Below, piece after piece: positions 25,518-34,224 of a stretch of 64,000 bases of DNA. A program made the position numbers and the translations under genes. This DNA is from CAWIUB01 sp963839175 (lineage in GTDB: Bacteria > Actinomycetota > Actinomycetes > Mycobacteriales > Jatrophihabitantaceae). The notes beneath the pieces are model-generated. The model did no database searches and was not told the DNA's origin. It saw only the letters and a list, made by a program, of their open reading frames with translations. The stretch is taken from the NCBI GenBank assembly GCA_963839175.1, contig CAWIUB010000052.1:1-64000 (forward strand). The letters run 5' to 3'. Position 1 is the first letter of the stretch. Each line of letters starts with the position of its first letter.

Positions 25518-26046
25518 CGCCGCGCAGATCGTGGCCCGGCCAGCGGTGGGACCGACGCGAATCATTGGGGTCGACGGGCCGGCCGGAGCGGGCAAGAGCA
25601 TGGTGGCCAGTCGGTTGCAGGCTGCGCTGCCTGGCTCGACGCTCGTCGAGGTCGACGACTTCGTGTCATGGCCCGACCCATTCGGCTGGTGGCCCCGATT
25701 CGAACGAGACGTCCTGAAGCCGCTGGCCAGCGGCCGCGATGCGCACTATCAGGTTCGCGACTGGGCGCACGACGAGTTCGGCACGTCGCTCGGACCATGG
25801 AAGACCGCCCAGTGGGCGCCGGTCGTCGTGGTGGAGGGCGTCACGTGCACCCGGCGCGCCGCCGTGCCTCTGCTGACGTATGCGATCTGGGTCGACGCCC
25901 CCGCCGACGTACGGCTGTCCCGAGGCGTGCAACGTGACGGCGAGGACTACCTCGACTTGTGGCTGCAATGGATGGAGCAGGAGCGCAGCTTCTTCGCAGC
26001 CGACAGGACTCGCGAGCGGGCGGACCTGCGGATCGGCGAGCCGTGA
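25492..26046 (+). CDS. Uridine-kinase-like P-loop protein
   Basis: 184 residues from TTG 25492. P-loop GVDGPAGAGKSMVASRLQ, a VEVDDFVSWPDPFGWWPRF segment like the substrate region of uridine/phosphoribulokinase proteins, and WAPVVVVEGVTCTRR as Walker B strand. Related small P-loop kinases in actinobacteria are annotated only as (d)NMP or uridine kinase-like. Its first codons lie in repeat copy B. The thpR gene follows by 22 bases. Confidence 0.75.
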   Translation: MTLPDLSAVAAQIVARPAVGPTRIIGVDGPAGAGKSMVASRLQAALPGSTLVEVDDFVSWPDPFGWWPRFERDVLKPLASGRDAHYQVRDWAHDEFGTSLGPWKTAQWAPVVVVEGVTCTRRAAVPLLTYAIWVDAPADVRLSRGVQRDGEDYLDLWLQWMEQERSFFAADRTRERADLRIGEP

Positions 26047-26068
26047 CCGTGCGGGCAGAATCGCCGCC

Positions 26069-26626
26069 GTGCGGCTATTCGTCGGTGTGCGGCCCTCTCC
26101 GGACGCGGTCGCACATCTCGCCGAGGCGCTCCACGGGCTCACCCGCGCCGGCCCAGCCGCGTTGGACGCGGTCCGGTGGGTGCCCGCGCAGCGCTGGCAC
26201 CTGACCCTCGCGTTCCTCGGGGAGGTGGGCGAGAACCGGGTGGCCCGCCTCGCGGCTCGCCTGGAGCGCGCCGCGCGCCGGTGCAGTCCGGCCGAGCTGC
26301 AGTTGCACGGCGGCGGTCACTTCGGCCGCACCGTGCTGTGGGTGGCCGTCGTCGGCGACGTCCAGCCGATCGCGCGACTGGCCGCCGCGTCGAGGGCAGC
26401 GGCACGGCGTGCGGGCATAGCCATCGACGACCAGCGGGCGTTCCGCCCGCACCTGACAGTCGCGCGGGGCGGGCCGGGCGCCGACCTGCGGCCCTGGGCC
26501 AGGCACCTGGCCGACTACGCCGGGCCGACCTGGACGGCGAGCCGGGTTGCCCTCGTCCGCAGCAGGCTCGGACCGTCCCCGACGCACGAGGACCTGCACG
26601 TGTGGGACCTCGGCGGACCGGGATGA
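26069..26626 (+). CDS. thpR: RNA 2',3'-cyclic phosphodiesterase
   Basis: 185 residues of the 2H phosphoesterase (LigT) family. GTG 26069 gives VRLFVGVRPSPDAVAHL, the usual start. The two HxTx motifs are WHLTLAFLG and FRPHLTVARG. The family hydrolyses 2',3'-cyclic phosphates at RNA ends, and some members ligate tRNA halves in vitro. Confidence 0.88.
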   Translation: MRLFVGVRPSPDAVAHLAEALHGLTRAGPAALDAVRWVPAQRWHLTLAFLGEVGENRVARLAARLERAARRCSPAELQLHGGGHFGRTVLWVAVVGDVQPIARLAAASRAAARRAGIAIDDQRAFRPHLTVARGGPGADLRPWARHLADYAGPTWTASRVALVRSRLGPSPTHEDLHVWDLGGPG

Positions 26627-26633
26627 TGGCGCC

Positions 26634-26935
26634 ATGCCCGTCGCCGGCCTCGACTCTTTGCGGTCGCTGCCGGACCGGGCCGCGCGGCGATTCCAGGAAC
26701 GGGGCGGGGCGGCGCTGACCCGGATGCTGCGGCTGACCGGTGCGGCGGTGGCGGCCTATCTGGCGGCGGTGCTGTTGTTGGACGATCCCCGGCCCGTCCT
26801 GGCGCCGTTGACCGCGCTGCTGATCGTGCAGGTGACGCTGGTCGGCACGATCACCGACACGGCGCGTCGCATCCTCAGCGTCGTCGCCGGAGTGGCCCTG
26901 GCGATCGTGTTCTCGGCGTTCGTGGGGTTCAGCTG
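26634..26935 (+). pseudogene. Truncated FUSC/aromatic-acid-exporter-like membrane gene
   Basis: From ATG 26634 about 100 residues match the start of FUSC/ArAE-type membrane proteins: TRMLRLTGAAVAAYLAAVLL, then PRPVLAPLTALLIVQVTLVG and ILSVVAGVALAIVFSAFVG. Homology ends near 26935, where the antisense DUF1992 gene begins, and the rest of the frame is only its shadow. Family members normally exceed 300 residues, so this is a 3'-deleted remnant. Confidence 0.6.
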
Positions 26936-26938
26936 CCA

Positions 26939-27373
26939 TCATGTCCAGGAATCGGGCCGGCGTGCAGCGGCACGGCGGTCTCGCCACTGGCTGACGACCC
27001 GTTCGACATCCACTGGCATGGCCCGCAGCGGCGGCCCCACCTGCGGGCGCCGATGCGCCTCGCGAATGCGCCCATTCAAGTCGTCGATGAGCTGCCGAAC
27101 GCGCTTCGCCGAGTGTTCGTGGGCCAGCTTCTCGGGCAGGTCCTCCAGCTCCTTGGCCAGTGCGAGAGACGGCGGCAGCATGGGCAGGACGTCGAGATTC
27201 TCCCGCCGGACGTAGCTCACCAGCCAGTCGAGCTCACCGCGCGGACGGTCGATGCCGGGCAGGGGTTTGCCGGCACCGGGGAGGTTGTCGAACGCGCCCG
27301 CCTCCTGCGCCCGGCGAATCTGGTGCTCGACCCAGCCCTCGAACGTGACGTTGCCCGGCTTGCGCTGCGTCAT
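26939..27373 (-). CDS. DUF1992 (DnaJ homologue subfamily C28-like) protein
   Basis: 144 residues from ATG 27373 (GTG 27400 possible). The DUF1992 core is clear: VEHQIRRAQEAGAFDNLPGA, GKPLPGIDRP and DWLVSYVRREN. The family is widespread and short, and its function is unknown. Its 3' end abuts the truncated FUSC-like gene. Confidence 0.82.
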   Translation of the reverse strand: MTQRKPGNVTFEGWVEHQIRRAQEAGAFDNLPGAGKPLPGIDRPRGELDWLVSYVRRENLDVLPMLPPSLALAKELEDLPEKLAHEHSAKRVRQLIDDLNGRIREAHRRPQVGPPLRAMPVDVERVVSQWRDRRAAARRPDSWT

Positions 27374-27411
27374 CTGCTGATCGTACGTAGCGGCTGGCAC
27401 ACGGCAGTAGA

Positions 27412-28083
27412 TTGGACGCCACGGACCGATCGGAGGCGCCGCTGGCGGCGCCGGCTGGGACTGACGGCGCCACGCGTCAGCGATGGCTGCTCGTCGCGGT
27501 CTTCGCTGCCGTGATCGGCACGGACCAGGCCGTCAAGTGGTGGGCGTGGCGGCACTTCGACGGATCGCTCATCAACAGCGGCGGCTACATCCTTCTCGGA
27601 CCGGTCATCCGGTCCTGGTTCGCCGGCCCGGTGAGCGGCGCGGTGGCCGATGTCCTCGGAGCGGTGCTGGTGATCGCCGGAGTCTGGCGGCTGCTGCTTT
27701 GCCGCCGAGCGCGGTGGGTATTGATCGGCGGCGCGCTACTTGCCGCGGGATGGGCAAGCAACCTGCTGGACCGGCTCGGCGGGCACAACTGGACGGCGCC
27801 CGGAAGTGCACGCGGCGTCGTGGACTTCATTCCCAGTGGCGGCTCCAGCCGGTGCAACGTGGCAGACCTCTGGATCGTCGCCGGCGCGCTGTTGCTCGGC
27901 TACGCCGTCGCGCGGCGCCGGTTGACCAACGACGCCGGGATAACGCCGGGATCCACGATCCACTCGAGCGGCAGGCATCCCGCGCGTACCCGCATCGTCG
28001 TGCTGATCGCCCTGCTGGCAGTCATCACCCTCGCGATCACCAGCGCGATGAATTACGACGGTGCGTACTCGCCGAGCGCCTGA
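27412..28083 (+). CDS. LspA-like signal peptidase II family protein
   Basis: 223-residue membrane protein, TTG start. The aspartyl-protease landmarks of lipoprotein signal peptidase are present: DQAVKWW in helix 1, ASNLLDRLG, then VVDF, and CNVADLWIVAGA, giving the two catalytic aspartates (the VVDF and NVAD positions). It is longer than typical LspA (~160-180), with a C-terminal hydrophobic extension. It could be the housekeeping LspA or a paralogue; no ileS or rluD neighbour supports either. Confidence 0.75.
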   Translation: MDATDRSEAPLAAPAGTDGATRQRWLLVAVFAAVIGTDQAVKWWAWRHFDGSLINSGGYILLGPVIRSWFAGPVSGAVADVLGAVLVIAGVWRLLLCRRARWVLIGGALLAAGWASNLLDRLGGHNWTAPGSARGVVDFIPSGGSSRCNVADLWIVAGALLLGYAVARRRLTNDAGITPGSTIHSSGRHPARTRIVVLIALLAVITLAITSAMNYDGAYSPSA

Positions 28084-28188
28084 TGTGCTCTGGTGCATCG
28101 ACTCGGCGGTGCGGTCAGGCCGCCTCGACGCCATCTGGCCCGCTTGGTCGCGCGGTCAGCGGCGTCGCCGAGTGCGGCGTGGACCGCG

Positions 28189-28713
28189 TCAGAAGCGGAA
28201 GCGGGTCAGCCCGCCCGGCTCGGTCGCTAGGACAACGGTCGCCGAACGTGGCTCGATTCGGTACACGTTCCACGGCGGCGGTCCTTGCGACGGTGCGTTG
28301 AACGGGGCAGTGATGCCCGACCCGCTCTCGTCGGGCTCCGCCGGCCAACCGTCGTCCGCCCATGCCTTTGCAATGCGGGCCAGGGCGCCCGGCTCGGTCA
28401 CCCGAGCCGCGGCACCCTCGATCACGACGTCCGCGTCGCGGATCGACACCGCGACCGAACACCGCGGGTCGCGCGCGACGTTGCGCCCCTTGCGCGTACC
28501 CGTACCCGTCTGGAACCAGAACGTGCCGTCCATCCACATGGCACCGACCGCAGTCACATGCGGGCTGCCATCCTCGTTGACGGTGGACAGCCACGTCGTG
28601 CGGGAGTTCGCCGCGTCCGGAGCCGGCGCTGACCTGGCACCGAGCTTCTCGGCAATGACGGCCCAATCCACCGGCGGCAGCCCCTCCGCCATGCCCAGAT
28701 TGATGATGTCCAT
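28189..28713 (-). CDS. Pyridoxamine 5'-phosphate oxidase (FMN/F420 split-barrel) family protein
   Basis: 174 residues. The split-barrel features are TWLSTVNEDGSPHVTAVGAM, MDGTFWFQTGTGTRKGRN and DPRCSVAVSIRDADVVIEG. Actinobacterial members of this group bind FMN, F420 or heme. It is divergent from dnaE2, whose LexA box lies 61 bases from this start, so co-regulation is possible. Confidence 0.82.
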   Translation of the reverse strand: MDIINLGMAEGLPPVDWAVIAEKLGARSAPAPDAANSRTTWLSTVNEDGSPHVTAVGAMWMDGTFWFQTGTGTRKGRNVARDPRCSVAVSIRDADVVIEGAAARVTEPGALARIAKAWADDGWPAEPDESGSGITAPFNAPSQGPPPWNVYRIEPRSATVVLATEPGGLTRFRF

Positions 28714-28773
28714 TTCCTGAACGTACCTGCCCGTTCTTCCCCGGCAAGCGAAATCCGCGAGAGATCTTGACTT

Positions 28774-28789
28774 TCGAACTCCCGTTCGA
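28774..28789. promoter_or_regulatory. LexA (SOS) box upstream of dnaE2
   Basis: Perfect palindromic half-sites TCGAAC-TCCC-GTTCGA, 11 bases before the dnaE2 ATG. The same consensus stands upstream of imuA' and at the DUF222-HNH start. Confidence 0.9.
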
Positions 28790-28800
28790 ATAATGGAGTG

Positions 28801-31800
28801 ATGGGCTGGCAGAACCCACCGATCCCGTGGCGCGAGCTGGAGCGTCGGCTCTCCGGTCGCCCGCAGCCGGGCGGGATTGCCGGCGACGGCGGCGACTCGC
28901 CGACTGAGCTTCCAATGTCACGTAAGCGGCCGGCCTACGAGCCCGCTCCCGTCACCCGTCCCGCTGCCGCTGTGGTGGTGCCGTACGCCGAACTGCACGC
29001 CCACTCGTCGTTCAGCTTCCTCGACGGGGCCAGCTCCCCCGAGGAGATGGTCGAAGAGGCCGTGCGGCTCGGATTGGAAGCGCTCACCCTCACTGACCAC
29101 GACGGCTTCTACGGGGTGGCTCGGTTCGCCGAGGCGGCCGGCACCCTCGATCTGCCCACGATCTTCGGTGCCGAGCTCTCGCTCGACGTCCCGATGCCGA
29201 CGACCCTGTCCGAGCGGATGATCGCGGCCCGGGTAGCAGTGCCCGACCCCCCGGGACAGCACCTGCTCGTCCTCGCTCGCGATCCGGTCGGCTATGCCAG
29301 CTTGTGCCGCAGCATCAGTCTGGCGCACCTGCGCGGCGGGGCCAAGGGCCGTCCCGTTTACGAATGGGACGAAGTCTCGGACGCGGCGAACGGGCACTGG
29401 CTGGTGCTCACCGGCTGCCGCAAGGGCACCCTGCGGCGGGCGCTGGAAGCCGGTGGCCTCGGCACGTTCGCCCTCGACCCGGCCCGTCGGGCGTTGGCCG
29501 AGCTGGTCGACAGATTCGGCCGCGACAACGTGGTCGTCGAGCTCACCCACGCCCTCGACCCGCTCGCCGACGAACGGTACGACGCGCTGACCCAGCTGGC
29601 CGACGAGGCAGGCCTGCCGGTCGTCGCCACGACGGCCGCGCACTATCACGGGCCGCTCCGCCGTCCGCTCGCCACGGTGACCGCCGCCGTGCGGGCCAGG
29701 CGCAGCCTGGACGAGATGGACGGCTGGTTGCCCGGCTGGGCCGACCAGCAGCTACGTTCCGGGGAGGAGATGGCAGCCCGGTTCACCCGCTGGCCCGGTG
29801 CGGTCGAGGCGACTGCAGCGCTGGCCAAAGAGCTGGCGTTCGGGCTGCAGCTCATCAAGCCCGAGCTGCCGCCCTTCCCGGTACCCGAGGGCCACGCCGA
29901 GATGACCTACCTGCGCCAGCTCACGTTCGACGGTGCACGGGAACGGTACGGACCCCGCAGCCCGGCCACCGAGAAGGCGTACCGGCAGCTCGAGCACGAA
30001 CTCACGGTTATCGAGCAGCTCAACTTCCCCGGCTACTTCCTGGTCGTCTGGGACATCGCCAGGTTCTGCCGAGAGAACGGGATCCTCTGCCAGGGCAGGG
30101 GTTCGGCCGCCAACTCGGCCGTCTGCTTTTCGCTGAAGGTCACCGCGGTCGACGCCGTCGAGCACCAACTGCTCTTCGAACGGTTCCTCGCCCCCGAACG
30201 CCAGGAGCCGCCCGACATCGACATCGACATCGAGTCCGACCGGCGGGAGGAGGTGATCCAGTACGTCTATCAGCTGCACGGGCGGCACTACGCGGCACAG
30301 GTGGCGAACGTGATCAGCTACCGGCCCAAGTCGGCGATCCGCGACGTCGCCAAGGCGCTGGGCTATTCCCCCGGCCAGCAGGACGCGTGGAGCAAGGAGG
30401 TCGAGCAGGGCTACTACTGGGATGCTGGATCGGTCGACGAGCACACCGGCGTCCCGCGACAGGTCATCGAGCTCGCCGCCGAACTGCAAAATGCCCCACG
30501 CCATATGGGGATTCACTCCGGCGGCATGGTGATGTGCGACCGTCCGATCATCGAAGTCTGCCCGGTCGAATGGGGCCGACTAAACGCTCGCACCGCAAGC
30601 GGTGCTCGAAAGCCCCTACGCACCGTGCTGCAGTGGGACAAGGACGACTGCGCACCCAACGGCCTGGTCAAGTTCGACCTGCTGGGCCTGGGCATGCTCT
30701 CGGCGCTGAGCAACTGCTTCACCTTCGTCGCCGACTCGCACGGGGTCCGATACGACCTCGCCACGATTCCCCCTGAGCAGCCGTGCGTGTACCAGATGCT
30801 CTGGCGGGCCGATTCCGTCGGGGTGTTCCAGGTCGAATCGCGCGCGCAGATGGCCACGCTGCCCCGGCTGCGGCCGGAGAACCTCTACGACCTGGCGATC
30901 GAGGTGGCACTGATCCGTCCCGGCCCGATCCAGGGCGATTCGGTGCACCCCTACATCCGGCGGCGCGACAAGCTGGAGGCGGTCACCTACCCGCACCCGA
31001 TGCTCGAGCCAGTGCTGGAGCGGACGCTGGGCATCCCGCTGTTCCAGGAGCAGCTGATGCAGATCGCGGTCACCGCCGCCGACTTCAGCCCGGCCGAGGC
31101 CGATCAGCTGCGCCGGGCCATGGGGTCCAAGCGCTCCGGTGATCGCATCGAGCGGATGCGCACCCGGCTCTACGACGGCATGAGCCGCAACGGCATCACC
31201 GGCGAGGTTGCCGACACGATATACGAGAAGATCAAGGCATTTGCGGCCTTCGGCTTCGCCGAAAGCCATGCGATGAGCTTCGCGTTGCTGGTGTACGCAT
31301 CGTCGTGGCTCAAGCTGCACTACCCGGCGGCGTTCTGCGCGGCGCTGCTCAACGCGCAACCTATGGGGTTCTATTCGCCGCAGTCGCTCGTGCACGACGC
31401 CAAACGCCACGGCATCGAGGTCCGAAGTCCCGAGATCAACCTCTCCGCCGCGGGAGCGTCGTTGGAAACCGGGTATGGCCCGTCGCAATGCTCATGTCTG
31501 GACGCGTCACAGCCGGCCGTCCGGCTGGGCCTGGCCAGCGTGCGCACCATCGGCGACGACCTGGCCGAGCGGATCGCCGCCGAACGTGACGCGGCAGGGC
31601 CCTTCACGTCGATGGCCGACCTGACCTACCGGATCGGCCTGTCGGTCGAGCAGGTCGAGGCGCTGGCCACCGCCGGAGCGTTCGGGTGCTTCGACCTGTC
31701 GCGACGCGACGCGCTGTGGGCGGCAGGCAGGGTGGCGACCCGCCGCCCGGATCAGCTGGACCTGCCGACGTTCGACGAATCACGTCGTCCGCCATTGCCG

Positions 31801-32217
31801 AAGATGACCCAACCCGAGCAGCTGATCGCCGACATGTGGGCCACCGGCATTACGCCCGAGGTTTATCCCACAGCGCTCTTCCGCGACCGGCTCGATGCGC
31901 TCGGGGTGATCAATGCCGCGACTCTCAAGCAGGTCGGGAACGGTACCCGGGTCACTGTCGGCGGCATCGTCACCCATCGGCAGCGGCCGGCGACCGCACG
32001 CGGCGTCACGTTCCTCAACCTCGAGGACGAGACGGGCATGGTGAACGTCATCTGCGACTCGGTGGTATGGGCCCGATATCGCCGGGTCGCCCGGGAGGCA
32101 GGTGGCCTGCTTATCCGCGGCATGCTCGAACGCACCGGCGAGGTCGTCAACGTCCTGGCCGAATGCATCGAGAAGCTGCCTCTGGGCCTGCGCACCCGCT
32201 CCCGGGACTTCCGATGA
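28801..32217 (+). CDS. dnaE2: Error-prone DNA polymerase DnaE2
   Basis: Damage-inducible C-family polymerase of 1138 residues that carries out translesion synthesis with ImuA' and ImuB. N-terminal PHP domain (YAELHAHSSFSFLDGAS), the palm with the catalytic aspartates in PPDIDIDIESDRREEV, the finger segment FAAFGFAESHAMSFALLVY and a C-terminal OB fold (GGIVTHRQRP). Start ATG 28801; GTG 28798 directly precedes it in frame. Length and lack of the replicative C-terminal tau-binding region fit DnaE2 rather than DnaE1. Confidence 0.95.
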   Translation: MGWQNPPIPWRELERRLSGRPQPGGIAGDGGDSPTELPMSRKRPAYEPAPVTRPAAAVVVPYAELHAHSSFSFLDGASSPEEMVEEAVRLGLEALTLTDHDGFYGVARFAEAAGTLDLPTIFGAELSLDVPMPTTLSERMIAARVAVPDPPGQHLLVLARDPVGYASLCRSISLAHLRGGAKGRPVYEWDEVSDAANGHWLVLTGCRKGTLRRALEAGGLGTFALDPARRALAELVDRFGRDNVVVELTHALDPLADERYDALTQLADEAGLPVVATTAAHYHGPLRRPLATVTAAVRARRSLDEMDGWLPGWADQQLRSGEEMAARFTRWPGAVEATAALAKELAFGLQLIKPELPPFPVPEGHAEMTYLRQLTFDGARERYGPRSPATEKAYRQLEHELTVIEQLNFPGYFLVVWDIARFCRENGILCQGRGSAANSAVCFSLKVTAVDAVEHQLLFERFLAPERQEPPDIDIDIESDRREEVIQYVYQLHGRHYAAQVANVISYRPKSAIRDVAKALGYSPGQQDAWSKEVEQGYYWDAGSVDEHTGVPRQVIELAAELQNAPRHMGIHSGGMVMCDRPIIEVCPVEWGRLNARTASGARKPLRTVLQWDKDDCAPNGLVKFDLLGLGMLSALSNCFTFVADSHGVRYDLATIPPEQPCVYQMLWRADSVGVFQVESRAQMATLPRLRPENLYDLAIEVALIRPGPIQGDSVHPYIRRRDKLEAVTYPHPMLEPVLERTLGIPLFQEQLMQIAVTAADFSPAEADQLRRAMGSKRSGDRIERMRTRLYDGMSRNGITGEVADTIYEKIKAFAAFGFAESHAMSFALLVYASSWLKLHYPAAFCAALLNAQPMGFYSPQSLVHDAKRHGIEVRSPEINLSAAGASLETGYGPSQCSCLDASQPAVRLGLASVRTIGDDLAERIAAERDAAGPFTSMADLTYRIGLSVEQVEALATAGAFGCFDLSRRDALWAAGRVATRRPDQLDLPTFDESRRPPLPKMTQPEQLIADMWATGITPEVYPTALFRDRLDALGVINAATLKQVGNGTRVTVGGIVTHRQRPATARGVTFLNLEDETGMVNVICDSVVWARYRRVAREAGGLLIRGMLERTGEVVNVLAECIEKLPLGLRTRSRDFR

Positions 32218-32230
32218 GGATTGGGCCGCT

Positions 32231-32294
32231 GGCATTGCTGGACGCCTGCTTCGGGCGGTCAGGCTTGATCCCTGCGCAGGCGTCCACCAATGCC
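32231..32294. terminator. Long near-perfect inverted repeat after dnaE2
   Basis: A 19-bp stem with one mismatch, formed by 32231..32249 (GGCATTGCTGGACGCCTGC) and 32276..32294, with a 26-base loop. It fills the gap between dnaE2 and the radical SAM gene and ends about 20 bases before the latter's ATG. It probably terminates dnaE2 transcription; no T-tract. A small mobile hairpin element is an alternative. Confidence 0.65.
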
Positions 32295-32313
32295 GCTTTG
32301 TCGGAGCAAACAG

Positions 32314-34155
32314 ATGGCTGAGCTTCGGTGGCGGCTCGCTGATGACGACGGCGATCAGCTTCCGTTGCTCGCGGTCGACGAGCTAACCAGACCGGTGTAT
32401 GGGACGGGACGGATGTCGGGGCTGGAATTCCTACATGTCGCGGCCAAACGCATCCTCAATCCAGTTCCGGCGAGCTCCCGCATGCCGTTTCGGTGGACGA
32501 TCAACGTCTACCGAGGGTGTAGTCACGCCTGCGTCTACTGCCTGGCGGGTGACACGCCGATCCTGATGGCGGACGGTCGTACCAAGCCGCTCGCCGACAT
32601 GCAGGTCGGCGACCGAGTCTATGGAACCGAGCCACGCGGCAGCCATCGCCATTACGTGCCCACCGAGGTGCTGGCTCATTGGCGGACCTGCAAGCCTGCC
32701 TACCGGGTCACGCTCGAGGACGAGACCACGATCATCGCGAGCGGCGATCACCGCCTGCTCACCAGCCATGGGTGGGTGCGAGTGGCCGCGAAGGATCACC
32801 AGCAGCAGCTGGGATACCTCCAGGCTGACGACGAGCTGATTGGCGTCGGGCATCTCACCGACTCCCCGCATGACGATCCTGAGTACCGGTGCGGATATCT
32901 GACCGGCATGATTCGCAGCGTTCGCCTGCCACTCGTCGACCAGGAGCCACTGGACCGCATCCGTGGCTACCTATCGGGCTTCGTGACCACCACCGTCCAG
33001 CAACTGATCAGCGTGCCGGAGCAGCCAACTATCCAGTGGCGCAAGGGTTTCCTGGCAGCGGTCTTCGACGCCGAAGGCAGCTACCGTGGCGGCGTCTTGC
33101 GCATCGCGAACGAAGATCCCACGATCATCGACCAGACGGCGGCATCGCTTACCGCGCTGGGATTCCGCAAGGTCGTGGAATCGCGTCGACGAAACGGGAT
33201 CCGCAGCCTGCGGGTAGCCGGCGGCCTGCGTGAACACCTGCGGTTCTTCCTCATGACCGACCCCGCGACAACGCGGAAGCGGGCGATCGACAACGTGACC
33301 CTCCCGAGCGACGTGCGGCTGCGGGTCGTTTCGGTCGAGCCACTGGACGTTGAGATACCCATGTACGACATCACGACTGGAACCGGCGACTTCATTGCCG
33401 ACGGCGTGGTGAGCCACAATTGTTTTGCCCGGCCGACGCATGAATACCTCGGGCTCAACCTCGGCGAGGACTTCGACCGCAAGATCGTTGTCAAGATCAA
33501 CGCTGTCGAGCGGGTGCGTGCCGAACTCGCGGCGCCGACCTGGTCCGGCGAGCCGATCGCCATGGGCACCAACACCGACCCGTACCAACGGTGCGAGGCC
33601 AAGTACCGGATCACGCGTGGCGTCCTCGAAGCGCTGACCACGCGGGCGAACCCGTTCAGCATCCTGACCAAGTCGCCCCTGGTGATCCGCGACGTCGACA
33701 TCCTGGCCGAGGCGGCGCGCCGCGCAGACGTCCAGGTCAACCTCTCGATCGGGACTCTGGACGAACGGGTCTGGCGGGCCACCGAACCGGGAACGCCGCA
33801 CCCCAGACGGCGCGTCGATGCCCTGCGCCAGCTCGCCGAAGCGGGCATCCGCACCGGCGCGCTCATCGCTCCTGTGGTGCCCGGCATGAGCGATCACCCG
33901 GACCAGCTGACCGAGGTGGCCGCCGAGATCACCCGGGCAGGTGCCCGAGTGCTCGGCGTGCTGCCACTGCACCTGCGCCCGGGTACCCGCGAGCACTTCC
34001 TGCGGTGGCTGGCTGGTCACGATCGGGCGCTGCACGCCGACTACCTGCGCAGGTACGCCACGAGCGCCTACGCTCCGCGACGCTACGCGCAGCGGTTGCA
34101 GGCCATCGTCACCGCGGCCGGCGCATCGCAGCGGCGCGAAGACCCTTCCGATTAG
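32314..34155 (+). CDS. Rv2578c-family radical SAM protein interrupted by an intein
   Basis: 613 residues including an intein of 294. ATG 32314 has GGAG 6-9 bases upstream. The host protein is a radical SAM enzyme whose cluster motif RGCSHACVYC is split exactly before the third cysteine. After splicing the sequence would read ...SHACVY-CFARPTHEYL. The downstream part has FSILTKSPLVIRDVDIL and RTGALIAPVVPGMSDHP, as in SplB-related, Rv2578c-like proteins. The substrate is unknown. Activity requires splicing, because one [4Fe-4S] ligand is the +1 extein cysteine. No frameshift is seen. Confidence 0.9.
   Translation: MAELRWRLADDDGDQLPLLAVDELTRPVYGTGRMSGLEFLHVAAKRILNPVPASSRMPFRWTINVYRGCSHACVYCLAGDTPILMADGRTKPLADMQVGDRVYGTEPRGSHRHYVPTEVLAHWRTCKPAYRVTLEDETTIIASGDHRLLTSHGWVRVAAKDHQQQLGYLQADDELIGVGHLTDSPHDDPEYRCGYLTGMIRSVRLPLVDQEPLDRIRGYLSGFVTTTVQQLISVPEQPTIQWRKGFLAAVFDAEGSYRGGVLRIANEDPTIIDQTAASLTALGFRKVVESRRRNGIRSLRVAGGLREHLRFFLMTDPATTRKRAIDNVTLPSDVRLRVVSVEPLDVEIPMYDITTGTGDFIADGVVSHNCFARPTHEYLGLNLGEDFDRKIVVKINAVERVRAELAAPTWSGEPIAMGTNTDPYQRCEAKYRITRGVLEALTTRANPFSILTKSPLVIRDVDILAEAARRADVQVNLSIGTLDERVWRATEPGTPHPRRRVDALRQLAEAGIRTGALIAPVVPGMSDHPDQLTEVAAEITRAGARVLGVLPLHLRPGTREHFLRWLAGHDRALHADYLRRYATSAYAPRRYAQRLQAIVTAAGASQRREDPSD
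32539..33420 (+). mobile_element. Intein with degenerate LAGLIDADG homing-endonuclease domain
   Basis: In-frame insert of 294 codons. Block A begins with the nucleophile cysteine (CLAGDTPILMADGRTKPL); block B is TIIASGDHRLLTSHGWVRV. The C-terminal splice blocks end DITTGTGDFIADG, VVSHN, followed by the +1 cysteine, so the Cys1, His-Asn and Cys+1 splicing residues are all present. The middle holds a LAGLIDADG-type motif GFLAAVFDAEGSY and a weaker GYLTGMIRS that lacks the acidic residue, so the nuclease may be inactive. Confidence 0.92.
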
Positions 34156-34224
34156 CCAACTGGCTGGCTAGCGTGAATGCTCGATGAGGGGCGGCCATCG
34201 CCCCAGGCGGATCGAGGTGTGGCC

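Noticed and set aside
25697..25705. GATTCGAAC, which on the minus strand reads GTTCGAATC like a tRNA T-loop
   Set aside because: It lies inside the P-loop kinase reading frame (RFERDV) and no cloverleaf arms flank it.
25690..25800. Minus-strand frame opposite the P-loop kinase as a separate gene
   Set aside because: It has no start signal or family similarity, and the kinase frame on the other strand has clear P-loop motifs.
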